Shown here piece after piece: positions 33,101-42,822 of a stretch of DNA of 64,000 bases. This stretch comes from Stachybotrys elegans (lineage: Eukaryota > Ascomycota > Sordariomycetes > Hypocreales > Stachybotryaceae). The position numbers and the translations under genes are program-made. The notes below the pieces were generated by a model that was not told the origin of the DNA, searched no databases, and worked only from the letters and a program-made list of their open reading frames with translations. The stretch spans positions 2,728,001 to 2,792,000 of the forward strand of contig JAGPNK010000001.1 of NCBI GenBank assembly GCA_020746835.1. The letters run 5' to 3'. The first letter of the stretch is position 1. Each line of letters begins with the position of its first letter.

Positions 33101-33464
33101 TTCCCGACTGTCATTCCGCGAACGCCTGGCTTCTCCGGGGCCGTATTCGCAGCAAACGCTGAAGCCGCCAGCAAAGCCGCGTCTCACCACGCAGGCCTCC
33201 ATGTCTGCCCTGTCAAACAACCGCCGATCCTCGCTGCAGCCCTCGCGCACCGCTCTCTCCGCAGATGATAAGCAAGTGGCCCGTCCTGCTAGCTCGCTCG
33301 CGTCCACGTCTTCTCGGCGGTCGAGTCTTCTGCCTCAGCCAAGGTCGAGGCCGGAGGAGGAGTCTGGTCGCACGACACCTCACTACTCTGCGCCCACCCG
33401 GACTTCTGTGCGCAGGAATAGCTCCACGGAACCCAAGGACTCGAAGCCCCGATGGCGGCACTGA
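30144..33464 (+). CDS. KAR9: Kar9-type spindle-orientation protein
   Basis: A single exon encodes 1,106 residues. The first 390 residues are Ser/Thr/Pro/Ala-rich and disordered. A long helical block, about residues 400-795, is the KAR9 domain (INAADQIRSWIHKASEVIGG, WEELWNNVLGDIQGEMDELI, ERSLLKLKEAIDSG). The C-terminal 300 residues are basic and Ser/Pro-rich. They contain the EB1-binding type motifs STIP (883-886) and SRLP (958-961), each flanked by Ser and basic residues. In yeast Kar9 links Bim1/EB1 at microtubule plus ends to a type V myosin and so positions the spindle and nucleus. The KAR9-domain call rests on composition, layout and recognised motifs rather than an alignment. Confidence 0.82.
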   Translation: MTHGEDVSTAAASASGLSASTDHLQDHVNADSQSSLNDAADLLNFAEPPGDLSLLSLNSAAASPRTAPANLSTLSTTTNTTFFSAANSTTTTRAASPVAITTPTTSVAPDALRHQRPSDNAAALTPSPSPSPGLSAASPSQPHGKTSSPSPYQLPAAAIRKPSPGLAARLKALGFGAAKEATASLTPLHNPIGRLNEDQLRQLDQRHQAGSLAAVITRRGRPWKGATASDISAASSDILVDHPDPRASSTSPARSLEAAATSNIDLPQLPEIAEPEPLAMDTFKYRLPDHTNGNGTKATLETRREHLERDMSPPASDDLVRPLSPTPPPPPPKDDPSTPRTPPPNDFTSGLGTYFTPSHNRPGSIYTLSRASFANQLAQLTSLQLPDAESLSSKVSAIPTAQVAATALINAADQIRSWIHKASEVIGGLDSEDDVEWAAAGGREGLAEVENAIIRFEELINVFIGAIEELQARDDIRSVSPKDLNLAVTQMEAIISEWAKIRSTLQNVKSQVEIAMEWEELWNNVLGDIQGEMDELIRLVFEMEERRHKSLVAAANGDAVDIGDLETIVEDTPPQTAKLHAHSRVSMAGFPLSPASPGTPGLSQDDSSLLALFARMQPLRASLDFLPMRLSVFEARAEGSFPTACEELEMRRAGLDANYKKLEKDAESLRKELGEDRWVIVFRGAGRQAQKMHESVERSLLKLKEAIDSGAHLSNQAVVAKKIENYEAKKIHYGPAIERVLSIIDKGVKDRLTVNGEILRLHADLQARWESLKRQTTDMDSVVEEVQVDWRSQQLRDSVSSMLSNDRSTIGSGRETPGSSPPSSVIMSSLGFDPHTPAPKGQNTRSPNVGSGGKSLQVANRRLSALPAPLGATNKRQASYRLSTIPSSSATTPHAGAAQQRPPSALSHRPRWNMSTNTSGIDTGHNFKPLTLTTPSPYARTTPTSQKSASSITPLSGSRLPTIRSQLIRSASESPRVEDSPSRTGHSRLSFRERLASPGPYSQQTLKPPAKPRLTTQASMSALSNNRRSSLQPSRTALSADDKQVARPASSLASTSSRRSSLLPQPRSRPEEESGRTTPHYSAPTRTSVRRNSSTEPKDSKPRWRH

Positions 33465-34288
33465 GCGGCGCGCCACGCCATCACGCGCCGCTCTCTAACC
33501 TACCTACTCGGCTACCTCGAAGGAGCATGTCTTGCGCGTAGAACATTCAGACTGTAAATACCCTTGTACGGTGGTGATGTACCATTCACACACCCAAACA
33601 CAACACACGTTATTTGATTTTGGCTTTCATAGCACGGCGTACGGTTGGGCGATATCATGTTCCCCCCCACAGGAGACGGGAAGGGGAGTGTATGGACTAT
33701 ATTCATCGTTGTTTTCTCTCATCTCGACTCCTGCGTCCTTAGGGGGGGGGGCTACTGGTAATGGTTAGGGATAGTAAGGGAGAGGGAATGTGGGACTGGA
33801 TAAGAGCTGAGGATTCATGTACGAATTTTTCGCGGAGGATAGCTGAAAGATATCGAAACAGGTGAAGATATATCTTGTCCATGAATTCCGGCACATGCTT
33901 CACGATACCATTGTCGACGGGACGGCTTCACTTGGCAGCACACGAATCATTCGTTCATATCATTTGTTCATGATCATTTCTATGTAAACTCATCCCAATG
34001 GACGTTGTTCTATGCTACACACGTGAAAGCAGCCAGCCCACGGAATCGCCTCGTAAATTCACAAGTCGGCGCATGCTACACAGCAAGATGCCCCGAATCC
34101 CCGAACAAGCTGCTCAAACATCTGTCAAACGCCGCAAGTCTGTACCTCCCAAAATATGCAGCCGCAGTGCCCAGGAACAATCAAAGTCATCCATAGGTAT
34201 CATGACAAAACTCCCGTCTAATGCATGTCAACTGCGTAGGTATGTGTGTCGGGGGTTTTCTTCCCAGCAAGGCAGTCCTTCTCATCCG
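33465..34288. other. Convergent 3' interval between KAR9 and the RecQ gene
   Basis: This 824 bp stretch holds the 3' ends of two large genes and a G9 run near 33,742. No gene is seen. Confidence 0.6.
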
Positions 34289-37200
34289 CTACAGCGGCAT
34301 CAGGCCAATGTTGCCGCCAGGCTTGATCACCAGATTCGCATCTCTCTTGAAGCTTCCCCCAGCGGATCGAGACGGCCCGGAGGAGCCACTAGTCCTCCTG
34401 AAAGTGCCACCGCTCTTCCGCTTCGATACGCCCCCCGAGGCCTTCTTGGGCCACTTCCTGGAGCCACCCGAAGCCTTTCTGCCACCGCCTTTGCTATTCG
34501 ATCGAGGCTTGCTTTGGCTTTGGCTTTGGCTTTGACTCTGCTGAGCACTGAGTCCCTCCAGTCGGCTGTGGAATGCTTGAACCTCGGGGCGTGGCTTGCT
34601 GTTGAAGTAGTGCGAGTCTTCATCTGGTTCATCCTCGTCCATGTCCATGTCCGAACTGATGAGGTCCACGATATCATCATGGTTGGGGGCCGGGGATACA
34701 TCGTCAGCCACGATTTCTTGATAGTTCTTGTGGTACCGTTTCAAGATGGGCAGCAGCTTGGGTCCATGCTCCTTGGCCTTGTCGGGGTCGATACCGGGAA
34801 TTCGGCGCATCTGTTCTACTGTGGTGGTCCAGTTGATGGCCATTTCGCGAAAATCTCGGTCCGTGAAAAGGGGCCGCCTCAGCTCCTTTCTATTCCGAAT
34901 CGACTCCTCGACTTTCCGGGCCTCCTGAACGAAGCTGTTCACAATGTCTTGGTGGATCTCGCTGATGTCTGCCAACCTGCTATCGGTGGCGATCGGTGGG
35001 CCGGCTTTTCGGGAAGGTGGTCGGGCTGGGCGATGTTGGGGAAGTGGTTCGAATGCTTCGTCTTCGTCGATGGCATCTTCCATCTCATCATCGGAAATAA
35101 CGAACCCATCATTGGCATATCCATGTGCGGTTGTGGCTTGTTCCTCGTCGTCGCTCTCCTGCACAATGCGACGCGCCTTGCGCCTGGCAACCGGCGACGA
35201 CACGTATGTAGATTCGGGAGGCAATGAGTTCTTCTTCTTGGTCGAGGTTCTCTTTGGCACAGATTTGGCCTTCGACTTGGACGTCTTGGAGCTCTTAGAG
35301 TCGTCCGACACTTGTATCGATAGCATCAGTTTCCGTTGTCCTGCCAGAAAGTTTCTCGCATGGGGTCCGATTTGTAGGTACTGGATGGCAACGCCATAGT
35401 TGTTCGCGACATTGTCTTCGTTGAACGCCTTTTCCGCCAGCAGTCGCTCAATCACGCGGACGACTTCATGCTTCTTCAAGCCTTTGGCTGACCCATAGTA
35501 CTCTTCAGAGAGCCTCGCCTCATCCCTGGGATACCGCTTGCCTAAGAGGATATCGGCACATTGAACTGCTGTCAATCTCTTTTGCACTTGAACGACCTGG
35601 ATCGCTGCCATGGCGCATTCGGAGAAGTCTTGCTGCTCAAAGACCAGTCCGGCTCTGCAGTTGTCGCAAGACTTATGGCATTGTGCCCGGTTGAAGTCTT
35701 CGCCAAAGTAACGCAAAACCTCGGTACGACGACAGTCGGCCTGGTTGTCACAAAATGCAGCGACTCGATTGAGCATGCCCATCTGCCTCTCTTTTTGTTC
35801 TGCGTTACCATCGCCGCCCGCAATCAGCTTCTTCAGGACCCTTATGTCTCCCTTGCCGAAGAAGAGAATGCAGTCGGAGGGCTTGCCATCTCGGCCTGCT
35901 CTTCCGGTTTCTTGATAGTATCCTTCCAAGCTTTTAGGGAGTCCATGGTGGATCACGAACCTGACATCAGGTTTATCGATACCCATACCAAAGGCTATGG
36001 TTGCTACCACAACCTTGATGTTGCCCCTCTGCCAAGTTGTTTGCACTTCGACCTTTTCTTGCGGATCAACACCAGCGTGGTAATGCCGTGCCGCAATGCC
36101 GTGCTCTGATAGGTACTGAGCAACTTCCTCCGATGCCCGACGAGAAATAGTGTACACGATGCCGCTCACGTTGGAATATTTCGACTTGATCAGCGAAGTG
36201 ATGCTGTCCATCACCGCAGCATTGGTAGATTTGGGCCGCACCTCGTAGTAGAGATTTGGACGGTTGAAGCTCTGAGAGAAGATTTGGCAGTTCACCATAC
36301 CAAGGTTGTGCTTGATGTCGACGATGACATTCTGTGTTGCTGTCGCCGTGAGAGCCATAACAGGCACGTTGGGAAAGTTCTGGCGTACTTGGCCCAACGT
36401 CTTGTAATCTGGCCGGAAATCATGGCCCCATTGGCTAACGCAATGGGCCTCATCAATCACAAGTCGAGCGAACTTGCCCTTGCGATACAACGTCTGCATC
36501 CCGTTGTTGAATGCAGCATTCTTGCTGACCATTTCCGGTGTAACGTACAGGAGCTCAATGAAATGTTCCGGGCTGCGCTCATGGAACGCATTCATCACCT
36601 GCCGCTTGTACTCTTGCGTGCATTCGCCGTTGAAGGCAACGGCTTGTATACCCAGAGCTTTCATGTGGTCGACTTGATCCTGCATCAAACTGAGGAGAGG
36701 TGACACGACAATCGTTACACCCCTCGTCTTTCCCGTCTTGATAACAGCTGGAAGTTGATAGCAGAGCGACTTGCCTCCCCCAGTGGGCATGAGAACAAAG
36801 GCATCTTTGCCCGCCAACGTAGCATTGATGGCTTCCAATTGGTTCTGGCGGAACCCTTTCATTCTGAAGCGATCCTTGAGCATCTTTTGTACCTCGGGCG
36901 ACCAAGGATGCTTCATCTGGTTTGGGTCGATTCTTGGTGCCGAGGCAAGGGGTGCAGACTGTGACTTAGGAGACGTCTGCTTCAATTTCGAAGAGGACGA
37001 CTTGTTTCCAGAAATTTCAGAGAAAACATCCCTAGGCGCCGCCGGGCGAGGTGCTGGTGGTACTTCGTGGTCCAGCGCAAGGAAATCTGCCTCATCTTCG
37101 AAATCAGGGAAGTCATCTTCGTCGTCGATTGCATATTGCGGAGGGGCGTTGCGTGTGGTATTTGGTGGTGCTCTGTGGCTGAGCGGAGGCGGCGGTCGGA

Positions 37201-39453
37201 TATCCAGATCTTCCAAGTCGGATGAGAAGGGTTCTAGGTAATCGAGGTCATGAGCGAAAGGGCCTGATGGCGGAACGCTGGGGGTTGACATGTTGCCTCG
37301 GGTAGGATTTGAAAATGTCTTGCGAGTTTCCCTTAGGAAAGGTGTCGCTGTGGAAGCTGAATCGGCTTGGACAATGGCCTCGCTTCGAGAAGCCAGAGCG
37401 TCTGCCTGGATGGGCTGGTGCCAGAGACGCGATTGCTGCGCTTGAGACAGTTGAGTCTGGTAGACAATCTGCGTGCCACTGGGCGATGCAGGTGGTCTGC
37501 TTTCCGAATGCTTCGACATATCGACGAGGGGTGCCAGGCCAGGCTGCGTACCCAAAACAATGTTTCTGGGGAGCGCTGTCGGACTGGTGATATTGTGCTC
37601 CGAATGAGTGATGAAACTATCTTCGTTGAGTCCCGTCTCAGCAAGGGCCCGGATCAAGTCTTCCTCCATCATCTTGACTCGATCCGTGATTTCATCCAGC
37701 TGCAGCTCATCTGTTTCTGTGTCGAGGTCGTCGGCGTAGGATTGTGCTATTCTCTTGGCGACTGCCTCCCGCTCCTCACATACTAAAGCCCATGCTTTCA
37801 ATGGTTCCGATAGTCCTTGCAGAACCTGCTGTTGCTTAACCAGACGCTCTTTATCGACCTTGATCTCATTTCGTTTCTCTCGTGGCCATCGCTCGTTGAT
37901 GGCCCTCATAAACTCCGCGCCATTTTGCTGAATCTGTTGCTCCAGATGCTTGCATTTGGCGGGTAATGCCCCAGGATTGGCCGATAAGAATGTTAACAGC
38001 CGGGGTGTCTGGCTAGATGATGGTATATCCTGGGCTGATTGGTACTTGGTCGCATGGATACTTTCGCTGCGAGACTCGGTTATTGTCGGAGGTTCTGGAG
38101 TTGGTTCGGTATTGGTGCTTTCGGCGCTGACGCCTCCAGCTGGTCGATCCGAGATGCGCGAATTGCCATCGCTACTATCTCGCAAAGTCGTCTGGTCCGT
38201 GGTGTCATTGTCGGCAGTGTCCATGAGCGAGTCGCCTGGCCAGTCAATAGGTGGTGCAGCCGAAGTGTTGTGAGATGGAGGTGTCAAGAACTCATCGTCT
38301 GAGTCAGGTATGACAAACGTGCCTGCTTTTGTTGTGTATACGTCGTCGGGAGCCAGAGGAGGCTTCACTCCATTGGTTGCGGTCGGACTTCCGCCTATAA
38401 ACCTCGCCCGCTTGCGGCTGCTAGGAACATCGGGACTTCCAGTCTCTTCGGGCGATTGCTGTACCACTTTGGTAGCCAAAGCACTTGCTCGTGCTCTGAG
38501 AGGGGAAGAGGGCGGTACGTTTCGTTCCGATTTGCCGACACGCCTGGTCACGCTCCTGGGGGTGCATGCAACCGATGCTCCCTCAACAGGACGGCTCCGC
38601 ACCTTCTTAAGACTGCTGGCTGTATCGCTTCGACGATTTTCGAGACGCCTGCGGGGGGTCGATGCAGGAGGGGCAGTTCCAAGAACTTGGTAAATGTCTG
38701 GATACGATACTTGGTCGGAGGGGTTGTGTTTGGTGACCTCGGAGCTCTTTCTCTTCTTACTACTCCGAGGTGGCACGGGCATCGAAGCCTCATCTTCGGA
38801 CCAGAGACGAAGTTCCTCGCCAAACAGAAAAGAATCCGAGGATGTCGGAACACCTTCGGTCAAATCGACATGGTCCAACTCGTCGTCATCGAAATCGGCA
38901 AAGTCTAGAGCAGGCTTGATGGGCGTCTTTCGACTCGGTTCCGTTCTCCTTGGGGTAGCATGTTGCTTCTGATGTTGTGTAGCTCCGTCTAAAAACTGGT
39001 CAGCTTGAGCCAAGACAAATACAGTCGTCGAAGCTCACCCTTGGCAGGCATGGAAGGGTGCCGCCAGACGCTGCTCTTGGATGCTGAAGAAGTCACATCC
39101 TCGGTCTTGGACAAAAGCGAAGGCTTTTTAGACTTGGTTGTCGAAGTCAGCCTCCCCATATCCTCTGGTTCTGAGACGGTCGGGGCTCTAGCCTGCACTG
39201 AGCATGCCTTGCTCTCCAGGCCATCTGCACCCTGGGAGCCAGGTTCCTGCGATTTCGACTTGACCTTGGTGGTAACGCTGACAAGACTATTTGGGGGCTC
39301 GAGGTGGGTTCTCGCGGACCCGTTGACTCGATTTCGGGGTGCTTCAGACAAGGAAACGTCGCTGTGGCTAGGGAAGCCTACTGTCGTCGGTTTCGATAAC
39401 GGGATGTTCTGCAGCAGCCACGATAGATGGTCGGAGAGGTTGTTTCGAGTCAT
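34289..39453 (-). CDS. RecQ-family DNA helicase (Sgs1/BLM, Neurospora QDE-3 type)
   Basis: Exons 39453-39039 and 38988-34289 are joined across a 50 bp intron (GTGAGC..GCTGACC..TTTTTAG) to give 1,704 residues. The start [18 protein letters not shown] is the typical opening of fungal Sgs1/QDE-3 proteins. A long disordered acidic/basic N-terminal half follows. The helicase core has Walker [15 protein letters not shown] near residue 875 and [15 protein letters not shown] near 983. Next come the aromatic loop, the Zn/RQC region ([20 protein letters not shown] and CHKSCDNC), and the HRDC domain near 1518-1556 ([20 protein letters not shown]). The C-terminus is Lys/Ser/Gly-rich. These helicases dissolve recombination intermediates with topoisomerase III; in Neurospora QDE-3 also acts in quelling. 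The frame is open upstream to 39669, but MCB-like boxes lie there, so 39453 is preferred. Confidence 0.93.
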
Positions 39454-40681
39454 GAGGCCGGCCGATAGATGCCGATTATTCCTCTGCTTCTGGATATCCC
39501 CAACATTGGAAAGGGACTGGGCGGGAGGAGAGGTTCCGAAGGACGTACAGCGTGCACTGTAGTCGACGCTTTTGACTGAATTCACGATTGGGACTGAGAA
39601 TACGCGACGCGTCGAAGTGGTTAGGTTAGTCAGCCACGGATGCGCAAGCACGTGATGGACTCTATCCACGCGTTGCCACCTCCATTAAAATGAGCGCCGT
39701 CCGCCGCCCCACCGACAAATAGGTAACAAAGCGTACTGCGATGAGGTTCTTGCGCCTTCCCGTTGAGAAATGTTCAAGGTATAAACATTGATGTATTAAT
39801 TACATTACATTAAAGTCGCACATGAATAGAAATCAAATACATCACCTCGCATTTCTTACTTGCTTTAATTGCATGAGACTGGGTTCGATGCTGTGGTTTG
39901 GTATTTGCCACCTGAACCGGATGCCGGAGCAAAGATGCCATGAATTTTGAGAAAAAGCTCGACCCCTGGTGAATATCCTTACGATTGCGAGTCAGTAGTG
40001 AATTCTTCTAAGCGCTCCCGGTAGTATTCCCGTAAAACCAGACCCAATACGGAGTACCTGGCAATTAAAGCCTTCTTGCCGATGTAGCGGCACGGTTATC
40101 GGCGGCATCGGTGAGTCGGTTCGGTCCTGGGGCGTGCGGCCCCATAAATCCCGGTTCAGACCCGCCAAGCTGCGTGCTGTGTTTGTCTTGAGCCGGGCCT
40201 GGTTAGGCCATCGCATTGCTGGTGCACCACCGGGTAAATATGTATGACATAACTCGGTGGCAAATATACTTCAGAGTAATGGTGTTTTCTCTTTTATGGC
40301 ATTTAGAGGCACATTGCCATAGACAACAGAAGCTGCTGAAGTGTCTAAGAAGCATTTCAATCTTTCAAGCTCTCAGTGCTTAAGAGCTAAAATCCGGGAA
40401 GAATTCAATGAAAAGAATGAGTAGATTTTCTGTTGGCCCTAAATGTTACTGTGTAAAACTACTAAACTGGATTTTCAGCCTTTTCTCTCTTTCTTATTGC
40501 AGTGCTGCTGCCGTCTTCCCGTCCACCGGCAATCGGGTTTCGGGCCACGGAATGCTGGCAAACAAACATATATAAGGTGACAATAGGCACTGTTTGACGT
40601 TTTGATGACAGCAAAGAACTTTTCCAAGAGATTACCATCAATTCGTTACATTCATACATTTCAAATTTGAAAGACTCATCG
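39454..40681. other. Divergent region between the RecQ gene and the DUF1275 gene
   Basis: This 1.2 kb stretch includes two ACGCGT boxes on the RecQ side and an AT-rich centre (about 39,770-40,660) with no gene that I can support. Confidence 0.5.
39607..39673 (-). promoter_or_regulatory. Two MCB-like ACGCGT boxes upstream of the RecQ gene
   Basis: ACGCGT occurs at 39607-39612 and 39668-39673, that is 154 and 215 bases before the preferred start. ACGCGT is the MluI cell-cycle box bound by MBF at G1/S in yeasts. A single hit is expected every 4 kb by chance, so two within 67 bases is suggestive only. Confidence 0.4.
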
Positions 40682-41558
40682 ATGGAAGCCGCTCATAAGA
40701 CCCATGACGCTGCTGTTCCTAGTGAGCCTCGCTCCAACAGTCATATGTCCCTGTCATCCAAACAGGAACTGCATATCGAGAATAGAACGTTCATGGCACG
40801 AGATGTCAAACCCTCCCTCTTCGCTGAGCTGCAACTCCTCCTCCTCACTTTTTGCACGGGCATTCAAGGTAGGATTCCTCACAGCCTCTACCCGCAAGAT
40901 TACTCACAGTTTGTCATGATCAGATGCAACGACATTCCCCGATTACCATTGCTTCGCGTCGAACCAGACAGGAAACACTGTGTTTCTCTGTTTGGCACTT
41001 ATACTTCCGCACTTGAATGGTGACATGTTCATCGTGTCAAACATCGGTGCAGCCTTGGGCCTCTTTGTCGGCGCTGGATTGTTGACTGGCCAGCTCAGCC
41101 ATGTCATCGGTCCACGGAGGCGATGGTGGCTGGTGTTGTGTAATTTAATCCAGTCGCTCTTGGTATTTGCAGCGGCTGGCGTTCAGCATTGGTATGGTGT
41201 CTCGGTTCAAGGACCCGGGGCTGTCGCCGTGGTTGCGCTCCTTGCCGCGGCAGCTGGCAGCCAGGTGGTGCAATCACGGAGCTTGGCCATGACGGAGATC
41301 AGCACGGCAATGGCTACGGCCGCTTGGGTGGACCTCGTCATTGATGGGAGGCTATTCGAAGTGAAGAACAGGTCTCGAACTCGAAGAGTGTGTTTCTTGC
41401 TGGCCTTGGCCGCGGGTGCCTTTGTAGGGGCAGTTATTTACCGGCATGCGGGCTCCGCCATGGCTATTTTCGTCTCAGGCATAGGGAAATTGGTTGTCGC
41501 CATATTGTATCTGGTTGTTCCTACAGAGAAGAGCTGCAAACACGACCCCGAGGCATGA
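40682..41558 (+). CDS. DUF1275 (YoaK-type) integral membrane protein
   Basis: Exons 40682-40868 and 40924-41558 join in phase to 273 residues. The splice creates the family signature GIQDATTFPDYHCFASNQTG followed by NTVFL. After a 60-residue cytosolic N-terminus come about six hydrophobic segments: AELQLLLLTFCTG, TVFLCLALILP, NIGAALGLFVGAGLL, WWLVLCNLIQSLLVFAAAG, VCFLLALAAGAFVGAVIY and a last AMAIFVSGIGKLVVAILYLV. The protein ends with a short charged tail. DUF1275 proteins are widespread in bacteria and fungi and are presumed transporters; no substrate is known to me. The start is the first ATG after a 5' run of stops. Confidence 0.85.
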
Positions 41559-42822
41559 ATCTATCGCCTTTGGGTTGTGACTACTAGTCGTCTTGCTTAC
41601 ATATTTTAGCCTCGAAGATGCCATAGAGATATAGAATGATGTAAACATTTTGTAAGGAAAATAATGCCACAATCAGAAGACGGGGACGCAGTCGTTTGCT
41701 GTGGTAAATTCTTGCTCTTCTTGCTGTCCTCGTCAGGGGCACCTTGGATCCGTGTCCTTCTGTATGTATGTACTATGTCCCTGAGTCGGGCTGGGCTTCT
41801 CAAACTTGCTAGAGTTCAGCTGGTGCGCCTGACCTGGCTTGGCAGTCTGGGTCCGGACGCCACCAGCATGGGGAGGATCCCAGACACCAGGCTGAACGGC
41901 ACTGATTTTGCAGTGTTCAACCTGGCAAATTGCGGGGCCTGGTGATGTATTCATTTCACAGGCGCAACCCTGTGAATGGTGTTGAGAATCACGGATTCGC
42001 GGGGTAATTCGTGATACCAAGGCTGCAGCGCGAGCCAGGATGACCTACGACCACCCACCCGTTGCATCGTGTGGCCCGACGCTACACAGATTTTCCAGGC
42101 AGCCTAGGCCAAGTGGCTCTTAATCGGTCGAGCCATTCTCCAACAGCAGCGAAGCCGCCGTGATTTGGAGCTCAGGGGTCTTGTCAGCTACGACACATGG
42201 CAGGCTCCCGCCAGGCAACAAACCCCACTGCCCCCAATTGACCCCGATTGCATTGGGGACCCGAACACTGGTCGGTACGTTCCGATTCGGCACTCAAACC
42301 ACCACCCACGCCATGTGAATGCAACTCGCTGGCTGGTAAGCGATGCCTGGGGAAGTTAGTAGTTTGATCGCTTAGTGTTGACCGCTACAGCCAGATCGTC
42401 TTCAGCTCTACTTCCATCTAGTACAGGTAGCCTACTTTAGTACTCCATTGTACCTTCCACATCGTGGTATAAATGACTGCCGCTCCCCTCTCCAAGATGC
42501 GTCGATATCGTATCTCGAGGAAAGTGCGATCGCGACCCAACTTCACCCTACTACCTAGTACAGGAGCCTGCCTCCAGTTACACCAGCAGTTGCCCAAAGT
42601 TCTTTCTCTTTCACGATTCATGACACAACACCATCTTTTACTCAATTCTGGCCACACGCTCCCGTCATCTCGTTCTTGAGCTGCTGAGAACTCCTGTCTA
42701 ACCACCCCAATCCCAATATATACCAAAACGTCTACAGCAGAGTGCCAGTGCACATCTCGCCTTCGGTATTTCCTGCTCGATCAATTGAGTCTCTCTCGTC
42801 TCTGCCCCAAGCATTCGGCACA
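41559..42822. other. Intergenic region before the ankyrin gene
   Basis: This 1.26 kb interval holds the DUF1275 3' end and the ankyrin-gene promoter. It has TACCTA-type motifs near 42,417 and 42,548. I see no gene. Confidence 0.5.

Noticed and set aside
33998..35227. Plus-strand frame of 409 codons opposite the RecQ C-terminus
   Set aside because: It mirrors the RecQ frame and reads as unstructured hydrophobic/Ser sequence; the HRDC domain is on the minus strand.
39454..39669. Upstream extension of the RecQ gene to an ATG at 39669
   Set aside because: The family N-terminus MTRNNL starts at 39453, and MCB-like boxes lie inside the extension.
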